Assembly (NCBI GenBank): GCA_014729935.1 | Contig: WJJB01000448.1 | Span: forward strand, 1-21,554 | DNA length: 21,554 nucleotides | Source: Candidatus Bathyarchaeota archaeon | Lineage (GTDB): Archaea > Asgardarchaeota > Lokiarchaeia > Sigyniarchaeales > Sigyniarchaeaceae | Direction of reading: 5' to 3' | In this document: positions 14,471-20,230 of the stretch, one piece after another | Layout: every line of letters starts with the position of its first letter | How positions within the stretch are numbered: position 1 is the first letter of the stretch | Program-made: the position numbers and the translations under genes | Notes under the pieces: generated by a model | Told to the model about the DNA's origin: nothing | Databases searched by the model: none | The model's input: the letters and a program-made list of their open reading frames with translations, nothing else

Positions 14471-14761
14471 ATGAAGTTCTCCAAGGCGTACATCCTGCTC
14501 AAGACCAGGGTCGGCACCGAAGATGCCTTCTTCGACCGGCTGACCGAACTGGACATGGCATACCATGCCTGTTATCGCCTCTTCGGGCAGTACGACCTGC
14601 TAATCGAGCTCCTGTTCACCGATTGGGAAGATTTGGACGGATTCATGTTCAACCTGCAGAAGGATGCACAATTGAAGGAATACTTGCTTGAGGAAATCCG
14701 ACTCATCTCCCACGATGGTAGCTTCAACGCGGGTGGCAGCACCAAAGGATCCGTGGGTTAG
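14471..14761 (+). CDS. stand-alone Lrp/AsnC ligand-binding (RAM) domain protein, copy 2
   Basis: A 96-residue paralogue of the preceding protein: FSKAYILLKTRVG, CYRLFGQYDLLIELLF with the same Y-D-L turn, WEDLDGFMFNLQKDAQLKEYL helix and EEIRLISHD strand. Its start follows the upstream stop by a single base (TGACATG), so the two are translationally coupled and probably form a hetero-oligomer. The last residues, GGSTKGSVG, are encoded by bases that also form the first 15 bases of tRNA-Arg. The structural domain ends before the overlap, so the tail looks like a read-through to the stop provided by the tRNA. Confidence 0.85.
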   Translation: MKFSKAYILLKTRVGTEDAFFDRLTELDMAYHACYRLFGQYDLLIELLFTDWEDLDGFMFNLQKDAQLKEYLLEEIRLISHDGSFNAGGSTKGSVG

Positions 14762-14821
14762 CCTGGATAGACCATCTGCCTCCTAAGCAGAACGCCGAGA
14801 GTTCAAATCTCTCCGGATCCG
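14747..14821 (+). tRNA. tRNA-Arg(CCT)
   Basis: Acceptor strands GGATCCG and CGGATCC pair perfectly; discriminator G, CCA not encoded. D stem GGTT/GACC, anticodon stem TCTGC/GCAGA with loop CTCCTAA (anticodon CCT), T stem GAGAG/CTCTC with loop TTCAAAT. No intron. Its first 15 bases overlap the end of the upstream RAM gene, whose stop TAG lies in the tRNA D arm. Transcription as part of that operon would require processing that cuts the mRNA end. The T-run at 14822-14826 directly after the gene is a terminator. Confidence 0.96.
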
Positions 14822-14826
14822 TTTTT
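14822..14826 (+). terminator. T-run terminator after tRNA-Arg
   Basis: TTTTT begins one base beyond the discriminator, typical of archaeal tRNA transcript ends. Confidence 0.45.
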
Positions 14827-14849
14827 GGTTATTCCCGTTAAGGATCGAA

Positions 14850-14946
14850 TCGATCCCGCCAGCACGGGTGCAGATGAAACGCTTCGCTGCCACGAGATGT
14901 GCCGGTCTCGTGCCGCCCGTGCCCGCCCATAAGCGATCGAGCGGGG
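14850..14946. ncRNA. candidate structured RNA, three-way junction
   Basis: GCACGGG (14862-14868) pairs perfectly with CCCGTGC (14916-14922). Inside are two abutting hairpins: GCAG (14870-14873)/CTGC (14887-14890), with inner GAA/TTC, and CACGAGA (14891-14897)/TCTCGTG (14906-14912). An outer stem TCGATC (14850-14855)/GATCGA (14935-14940), or alternatively CCCGC/GCGGG, closes the element. Strand is undecided because the stems are symmetric. A TATA-like TTATAATTAG on the minus strand (about 14961-14952) sits about 25 bases before the right edge of the structure, favouring a minus-strand transcript. It does not match a family I recognise. Confidence 0.45.
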
Positions 14947-14982
14947 AATCTAATTATAATACGCATGATAAATGAATGGATG

Positions 14983-15153
14983 TCATCCATAAATTTCCAA
15001 ATCTCTCAGCTTGAAGATTTCCAGCATGTTGTGATCTGTTTCACCATCCACGAGATATCGGGATTTGGTTAGTTCTGGTTCTTCATTGAATTGATTCCCA
15101 CAGTCAAGCCCTAATACTAGGAGGGTGCAAGGTAATTGAAATGATTGCTTCAT
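14983..15153 (-). CDS. possible 56-residue protein
   Basis: An open frame starting ATGAAGCAATCA and ending TATGGATGA. The translation begins MKQSFQLPCTLLVLGLDCGN and ends with a mixed charged and hydrophobic stretch, LVDGETDHNMLEIFKLRDLE. The second half has a natural amino-acid composition, and the first half carries a short hydrophobic run. No family is recognised. No strong ribosome site is seen before the ATG. It may be a genuine small protein or the remnant C-terminus of a longer one. Confidence 0.35.
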   Translation of the reverse strand: MKQSFQLPCTLLVLGLDCGNQFNEEPELTKSRYLVDGETDHNMLEIFKLRDLEIYG

Positions 15154-15455
15154 CCATGCCCGACACCTGGATCGTCCCTCTCCACCTTGGATCCCGCGGT
15201 TTCAATACTATCAATTATCGAATGATTTATCCGTGAATTATCTTCCCGAAATTATGCTTCAATCGTTCAGGTTTGCCACGGAAGGGGGTTTCCGCTAAGT
15301 TACCCCGGAGTGGAGATGGGTGAGTGAGGCCGGGGCATCGTGTAAAAAAATGGCGGGAGGGCATGGCGACCCGTATGCAAAGGACCTGCAGATCGAGATG
15401 CACTTGGTGGTGCAGGAACCCGTGGGGTATGCCACCACATGCGGGATAATCGTGG

Positions 15456-15923
15456 ATGCCATCCCCACCTGCTTCAACCGGGCTCGTGAGGTGCCTCCGA
15501 GTATGGACGTGTGGCGTGGCGATGGTGGCAGGTGCCTCCGAGCACCCGCGCATGCCGTCACCAAGTTGTTCCCCTAGGGGCAAGCACGAGGATGCGGAGC
15601 GGGATTACACGGAGGCGCTGGAGATACGCCGGGAGCTTGCCACCAAGAGCCCGGGATGCTACCGGCCCGACGTTGCCATGGTGCTTTTCAACATTGCCTG
15701 CCTGCACGCACGACAGGAGAACGTTGACGTGGCCATCAAGTACCTATCGCAAGCCATTGAAATCGAAGAAACCTTGCGAGGGGAGGTGAGAGATGATGCC
15801 GATTTCGATGCCATCCGCGACAACTTCCGGTTCAAGGCGTTGATCGGGGACAGTAACGGGAACCGGGCCGGGAAAGGCGACGGGGATGGCGATGCCGGCG
15901 ATCCCGGGGAAACCGGCGCGTGA
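15456..15923 (+). CDS. TPR-repeat fragment, probably truncated or decayed
   Basis: From about 15580 the frame encodes clear tetratricopeptide-type helices: HEDAERDYTEALEIRREL, then YRPDVAMVLFNIACLHARQE and NVDVAIKYLSQAIEIEETL, followed by FDAIRDNFRFKALIG, which resembles the usual end of TPR arrays in related proteins. Upstream, the same frame reads as noise (MPSPPASTGLVRCLRV) and contains a 13-bp direct repeat, so the N-terminal part of the array has been lost or frame-shifted. After the repeats comes a glycine/aspartate-rich tail. Two TPR motifs alone rarely fold stably. The coordinates give the full open frame; the believable protein segment is about 15580-15923. A pseudogene is more likely than a working gene. 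Confidence 0.5.
   Translation: MPSPPASTGLVRCLRVWTCGVAMVAGASEHPRMPSPSCSPRGKHEDAERDYTEALEIRRELATKSPGCYRPDVAMVLFNIACLHARQENVDVAIKYLSQAIEIEETLRGEVRDDADFDAIRDNFRFKALIGDSNGNRAGKGDGDGDAGDPGETGA
15489..15542 (+). repeat. 13-bp direct repeat pair
   Basis: AGGTGCCTCCGAG occurs at 15489-15501 and again at 15530-15542, 41 bases apart. The spacing is not a multiple of three, so a duplication here would shift frame. It lies just upstream of where TPR similarity begins, next to the palindrome CCCCTAGGGG (15570-15579), and may mark the rearrangement that cut the gene. Confidence 0.5.
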
Positions 15924-16133
15924 ACCGCACGCCGTTCAAGGAAAGATCTTCATAATCCACCACCGGCGCGCGGGTAGCGGTTGCCCGGGGAATCCAGCGA
16001 GGCAGTAAGGGACCATCCCCACTACCAGCGAATGCACGTGAATCGCTGCCAGGCGGCCCCTCGGTCGGTCCAACCCATGGTATGAAAATGGGTGAGGTCT
16101 TTCCATGGTGGACCAGTACATGCTCGGCTACCT

Positions 16134-17021
16134 TCAATCCCTTTCATGATCCCGCGTCTCGTCGCCGGTCGTCGTGGCCTGCGCTTTCACCTTGAATGCA
16201 GTTGTCATTACCACGCCCGAGACCGCAATGGTGATACCAATCACCTGGAACGCGGTGGGTATCACCATGAAGAAAAGAACTCCCAGCAGCATTGGCATGA
16301 ATATGTAAAACGCGGTGTATGATGGAACAACTCGCACGGCCTTTCCCTTGGTATACCCGACATTGGTGAGAAGGAATGCCAGTCCCCCGAAGGCAAATGA
16401 GACGTAAAGGAACACGCTCGAGAAAGCGCTCAACGGTCCCGGGAGTCCGAAATTCTCCTCATCCGCAATGCTCTTGAACACGTTATCCATGCCGCCGAAG
16501 GCACCAGCGATGGCTCCCCAGATGATCCCCCAGATCTGTCCCGTCTTGAGGGTGTAGATGATGCACAGGAGGAATATTACCAGCAGGACAATCATGGTGG
16601 TGACGAAGTTGGTCCAATCAAGGATCCTGGTATCGGGGCGATCTTGAAATATGCTGGCTATGCCAAACGCAAGCGTGCCCCCAATTATCAATCCCGTCCC
16701 TATGATCTCGTGCTTTTTCAGCTCCTCCTTGAGTACCTTCACTGAATACAGCAATGCTATGACCACTCCAACGCCTAGCATGGAGCTGTAGATCTCGGGA
16801 TTACCTCCTAGTATCGAGAGCCCTATCGTTTGGAATACAGGCTGGATGAGCGATAAAATGCTTCCGAGGATCCATATGGCTCCCTTCTTGGCCCTTCGCG
16901 TTTCACCATCCTCAATCTTCCCGAATACTTCTATTCCTTGCTTCTGTATCGCTTTCCCGAGATTCAGCGTGCAACTGCCTATCAATCCAAAGGTGATACC
17001 CCAGGTGTATCCAGCATCCAT
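16134..17021 (-). CDS. DMT-superfamily (EamA/NIPA-like) transporter
   Basis: A 295-residue membrane protein with about nine or ten helices in two halves, typical of the drug/metabolite transporter superfamily. The opening WGITFGLIGSCTLNLGKAIQ and the Gly-rich GLIIGGTLAFGIAS resemble NIPA-type magnesium transporter homologues, but EamA-type metabolite exporters share the fold and the substrate cannot be fixed. A charged loop (FGKIEDGETRRAKKG, about 33-47) lies between helices 1 and 2, as in the NIPA group. The C-terminal tail is polar. GGTGACATGAC before the ATG provides a ribosome site; GATGTTTTATTG (minus strand, about 17082-17093) is a possible TATA box. It diverges from the kor operon. Confidence 0.78.
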   Translation of the reverse strand: MDAGYTWGITFGLIGSCTLNLGKAIQKQGIEVFGKIEDGETRRAKKGAIWILGSILSLIQPVFQTIGLSILGGNPEIYSSMLGVGVVIALLYSVKVLKEELKKHEIIGTGLIIGGTLAFGIASIFQDRPDTRILDWTNFVTTMIVLLVIFLLCIIYTLKTGQIWGIIWGAIAGAFGGMDNVFKSIADEENFGLPGPLSAFSSVFLYVSFAFGGLAFLLTNVGYTKGKAVRVVPSYTAFYIFMPMLLGVLFFMVIPTAFQVIGITIAVSGVVMTTAFKVKAQATTTGDETRDHERD

Positions 17022-17242
17022 GTCATGTCACCGTGTTTTTCCCATCGAGGATGGTTCAAGGTGGAGAGTACTGCGGGAGGCAATAAAACATCACTGGGGC
17101 AATACTTGCTTGCCTCCAGTAGCGTGAAACCTTCCATCTATCACTAAATCGAGATCATTTAAGATTGTTTGCGAGAGACAAGCACAAGGGCGAGATAGCA
17201 TGTCATTCTTTCATGATCGGTAAAGGTAAATACGACGGCATC

Positions 17243-17253
17243 ACAAGATATAA
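17243..17253 (+). promoter_or_regulatory. TATA box of the kor operon
   Basis: AAGATATAATG is centred about 34 bases before the ATG at 17282. It favours that codon over upstream alternatives (ATG 17213, TTG 17165), which would lie before the promoter. A second AT-rich block at about 17155-17162 could support the longer form. Confidence 0.45.
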
Positions 17254-17281
17254 TGCCTCGATTCCCCCGCTGGTGGATGAT

Positions 17282-17572
17282 ATGCCAATCATCTTATCGA
17301 AAGATAACAAGAATCTGTATTTGCAGCAAAATAGGTGCCAAGGTTGCAGCGCATGCGTGGTTGCATGTCCGACGGGAGTGCTAGGGATGTCTAACCAGTT
17401 GAACATGCGGCTTGCTTGCATTCCACGAGTCCTACCACGAAAGGAGGATTCATGCGTGTTGTGTCACAGGTGCGAGCTCGCCTGCCCTGCATGGGCAATA
17501 TATCTTATTGAACGTGGTTCCAAGGATTCCACGCATTTAGAAGGGGTAAACGTTTCGCACGAGGGAGAATGA
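17282..17572 (+). CDS. korD: 2-oxoacid:ferredoxin oxidoreductase, delta (ferredoxin) subunit
   Basis: A 96-residue dicluster ferredoxin subunit. C19-x2-C22-x2-C25-x3-C29-P and C58-x2-C61-x2-C64-x3-C68-P are two complete [4Fe-4S] motifs, with an extra C46 between. In the enzyme it carries electrons from the thiamine site to external ferredoxin. The loop between the motifs is about 28 residues, longer than in minimal ferredoxins. The start is uncertain: the frame continues upstream to 17165, but the TATA box and GGTGG before ATG 17282 favour the short form. The alpha subunit begins three bases after its stop. The delta subunit leads the operon, a common archaeal order. Confidence 0.88.
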   Translation: MPIILSKDNKNLYLQQNRCQGCSACVVACPTGVLGMSNQLNMRLACIPRVLPRKEDSCVLCHRCELACPAWAIYLIERGSKDSTHLEGVNVSHEGE

Positions 17573-17575
17573 ACA

Positions 17576-18751
17576 TTGATAGACCAAGCGAAAAGATATC
17601 AAGACCCAGGACAGCACCTGCTCATGGGAAATGTGGCGATGGCGGAAGGTGCCATGGCTGCAGGATTGCAATTCTTTGCAGGCTACCCGATAACTCCAAG
17701 CACAGAAGTCTTGGAATTGCTCTCGCACCGTTTACCTGAAACCGGTGGCACGTTCATCCAGATGGAAGACGAGATAGCATCCATCAATGCAATGATTGGC
17801 GCAAGTCTTGCTGGTGCGAAAGTCATGACTGCAACCTCGGGCCCTGGAACGGCACTCATGGCTGAAACCATTTCAATGGCTGCTTGCTTGGAAATTCCTT
17901 TCGTGATTTGCGATGTGCAACGTAATGGTCCAGGCACGGGGTTCGTGACGGCGCCGCACCATAATGACATCATGCAATGCAAGTACTCTGGGAATGGCGA
18001 GTATGAAGTGATAGCATTCGCCCCCATGAGCTGCCAGGAATTGTTCGACCTCACCATAGAGGCATTCAACATGGCAGAAAAATTCCGCTGCCCCACGTTC
18101 ATTTTAAGCGATGCGTACCTCGGCCATCTTCACGAGCAGGTGCGTATACCTCCTGCCAAGGAATTGGAAGCACGGGTGGTTGAGCGGCTTCCCCCTGATA
18201 GGGAAACCAAGCGTTTTTTCACGTTCAGGGACGATGCTGGTGCCATCCACATCCCACCTCCACCGAGGGTGGGTCAGGATCCATTCCCTGCATACTTGTT
18301 TTCACAACCCCATGGTGCTGATGGTATCCCGGTGGAGAAAGACCGTGCCTTGGAGTTCATCGAGAGGATATGCCACAAGGTAACGGATAATGTGGATTCC
18401 ATTGCAATGACGGATGAATATCTCGTGGATGACGCCGATATCATCATCATAGCATACGGGTTACCCGCACGGGTAAGCTATGACGTGGTGAACAAAGCTA
18501 GATCTACTGGAATAGCAATTGGATTGATTCGCTTGGTTACGGTGTGGCCTTTCCCGTACGAGAAACTGAAGCAACTAATTGCTGGTAAAAGGGTATTGAT
18601 CCTTCCAGAGATGAATCAAGGAATGATCGCGGGAGAAATCGAACGGGTCATGGATGAACTGTCGAGAATTGAGCGGATTCCATCCATTGGTGATATCCAT
18701 CACCCCGATTCCATCATGAAGGTAGTTAAGGAGGTTGCACGGAAATCATGA
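17576..18751 (+). CDS. korA: 2-oxoacid:ferredoxin oxidoreductase, alpha subunit
   Basis: A 391-residue subunit that contributes the pyrimidine-side domain of the thiamine pyrophosphate site. GNVAMAEGAMAAGLQFFAGYPITPSTE (about 19-44) is the family hallmark. MEDEIASINAMIGASLAG (62-79) holds the conserved acidic residue region, and TSGPG follows. The C-terminal region (about 280-391) carries the transketolase-C-like fold (DIIIIAYG, VLILPEMNQGMIAGEIE). The gamma domain is separate, unlike fused bacterial KorAB. The G-Y-P-I-T-P-S-T-E version is typical of 2-oxoglutarate-type enzymes rather than pyruvate ones, though specificity cannot be assigned. The start is TTG at 17576 with GAGGGAG upstream. 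It overlaps korB by four bases (ATGA). Confidence 0.93.
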   Translation: MIDQAKRYQDPGQHLLMGNVAMAEGAMAAGLQFFAGYPITPSTEVLELLSHRLPETGGTFIQMEDEIASINAMIGASLAGAKVMTATSGPGTALMAETISMAACLEIPFVICDVQRNGPGTGFVTAPHHNDIMQCKYSGNGEYEVIAFAPMSCQELFDLTIEAFNMAEKFRCPTFILSDAYLGHLHEQVRIPPAKELEARVVERLPPDRETKRFFTFRDDAGAIHIPPPPRVGQDPFPAYLFSQPHGADGIPVEKDRALEFIERICHKVTDNVDSIAMTDEYLVDDADIIIIAYGLPARVSYDVVNKARSTGIAIGLIRLVTVWPFPYEKLKQLIAGKRVLILPEMNQGMIAGEIERVMDELSRIERIPSIGDIHHPDSIMKVVKEVARKS

Positions 18752-19656
18752 CACCCAAGCCAGAATTCTACCCGAACGAACAGCCAGAGCATCCACTGAC
18801 GCTGAAATCCATGATGGGCGCCAAGGAAGGAAATTTCGGTAGTCTTTTTTGCGCGGGTTGTGGTTATGGCATCATCGGTCAATTATTTACCAAGGTATTC
18901 GATAAAGAAGCCCTTGATCCACTTGCATATCCCCTCGTGCTAGGAATCGGGTGCTATACACAAATGGTTACCATCCTTCATCACGGGATACAGAAAATCG
19001 TCGCACTTCACGGGAGAGCGCCCGCAATTGCAACTGGCTTGAAATTGGCAAATCCAAGCTTGAAACCAATCGTGATGACTGGTGATGGGGATTGCCTCGG
19101 CATTGGAACTAACCATTTCGTGCATCTTTGCAGGCGAAACTTGGATTGCTTGGTAATATTGTTCAATAATGGCATATATGGCATGACCGGTGGACAAGTA
19201 GCTCCAACGACGCCGAAGGGATACAAGACGGGAACAACCATGGGTCCAGCCTTTGAAAACACCATTGATGGGGTGCAGTTGGCTCTTGCTGCAGGGGCTT
19301 CACATGTCGCCAGGATTACCATCGCCCATCCACGAACCTTCATGAAGTACTTGAAAACGGGCTTGAAGCACGAGGGGACCTCGGTCATAGAAGTAATCAC
19401 CCCCTGTGTTACCTATTTTGGAAAGAAAAATGTAGACAACGGGGGTAATTCATTGGCTTCAGGTGGAGCCATGTTGCAATGGATACGTCATTCAACCACG
19501 TGGAGAAATCAAGCTGCTTTGTTAGATGATGATGAGCTCGCCGGGAAATACGTCATAGGTGAGTTCAAGCTTGATGGTGGAAAACTCGAATATTCCGAGC
19601 AATACGATCAGATACGGAAAAGAGCGATGAAGAGTGGTGATGATGGCACGGTATGA
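18748..19656 (+). CDS. korB: 2-oxoacid:ferredoxin oxidoreductase, beta subunit
   Basis: A 302-residue thiamine pyrophosphate-binding subunit. FCAGCGYGII (34-43) is the conserved C-x2-C-G segment near the N-terminus. GDGDCLGIG (112-120) to NNGIYGMTGGQ (140-150) is the diphosphate and magnesium-binding motif G-D-G...N-N. It decarboxylates the 2-oxoacid and forms the acyl-CoA together with KorA. ATGA overlap with korA indicates translational coupling. Only two cysteines are present in the N-terminal motif, as in Kor/Vor-type beta subunits that may bind a cluster with a later cysteine (C69 is a candidate). It overlaps the korC start. Confidence 0.94.
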   Translation: MTPKPEFYPNEQPEHPLTLKSMMGAKEGNFGSLFCAGCGYGIIGQLFTKVFDKEALDPLAYPLVLGIGCYTQMVTILHHGIQKIVALHGRAPAIATGLKLANPSLKPIVMTGDGDCLGIGTNHFVHLCRRNLDCLVILFNNGIYGMTGGQVAPTTPKGYKTGTTMGPAFENTIDGVQLALAAGASHVARITIAHPRTFMKYLKTGLKHEGTSVIEVITPCVTYFGKKNVDNGGNSLASGGAMLQWIRHSTTWRNQAALLDDDELAGKYVIGEFKLDGGKLEYSEQYDQIRKRAMKSGDDGTV

Positions 19657-20224
19657 GGTCCGGGCAGTCGGGTACGGGGGGCAGGGCGTGATCACCCTTT
19701 CGAAATTAATCACCACTGCCATTGTAACTGGAAAACGATTGCTTGCAGTTCACACGGAAGCTTATAGTGCAGCAGCCCGGGGGGGGCTATGTTGGGCTGA
19801 ATGCGTGATTGAACTTGATCGCGATGTTAAGAGTATTTACTACCCTCGTGCCTTGAGCCCATATGATTTCCTGTTCGTCCTTTCGAACGAGGCATATCGT
19901 AATTTCTCAAGCGCGGATGTAAAGGAAGATGGATGGGTGGTGTGGGATAGTTCCATCATCAGGACATTCAAGATGGAAGATCATGCCAATATCCTTGGCA
20001 TTCCAGCCCAGGAAATGGCGATCAAGCAATTGGGATCGAATTTCCTGGGCAGTGCCATCCTCTTCGGAACGTTTACAGGATTAACTTCCATATTGGAGAA
20101 GGATACAGCGAGATCCATCTTGAAATCGATGTTACCTGGTCATTACCTGGAAAAAAACCTAAAAGCTTTCGAAATGGGCTATCAATTCACCGTGGGTTTG
20201 AAAAAACGAGCGAGGGATGCATGA
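19643..20224 (+). CDS. korC: 2-oxoacid:ferredoxin oxidoreductase, gamma subunit
   Basis: A 193-residue subunit. RAVGYGGQGVITLSKLI (7-23) is the glycine-rich hallmark of the gamma domain, which with alpha and beta binds coenzyme A. TEAYSAAARGG (38-48) is the second signature. Three start codons in a row (GTG 19634, GTG 19637, ATG 19640) precede the chosen ATG 19643; the choice shifts the N-terminus by at most three residues. It overlaps the korB end by 14 bases. Order D-A-B-C with tight coupling is characteristic of archaeal Kor operons. The next gene starts six bases after its stop. Confidence 0.93.
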   Translation: MARYEVRAVGYGGQGVITLSKLITTAIVTGKRLLAVHTEAYSAAARGGLCWAECVIELDRDVKSIYYPRALSPYDFLFVLSNEAYRNFSSADVKEDGWVVWDSSIIRTFKMEDHANILGIPAQEMAIKQLGSNFLGSAILFGTFTGLTSILEKDTARSILKSMLPGHYLEKNLKAFEMGYQFTVGLKKRARDA

Positions 20225-20230
20225 AATAAG

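Noticed and set aside
15570..15579. CCCCTAGGGG palindrome as an attachment or restriction-related site
   Set aside because: Ten bases without any flanking mobile-element gene or matching second copy; noted only as a possible breakpoint marker.
15227..15583. 118-codon minus-strand open frame
   Set aside because: His/Pro/Thr-rich with no recognisable fold and no promoter; probably chance in decayed DNA.
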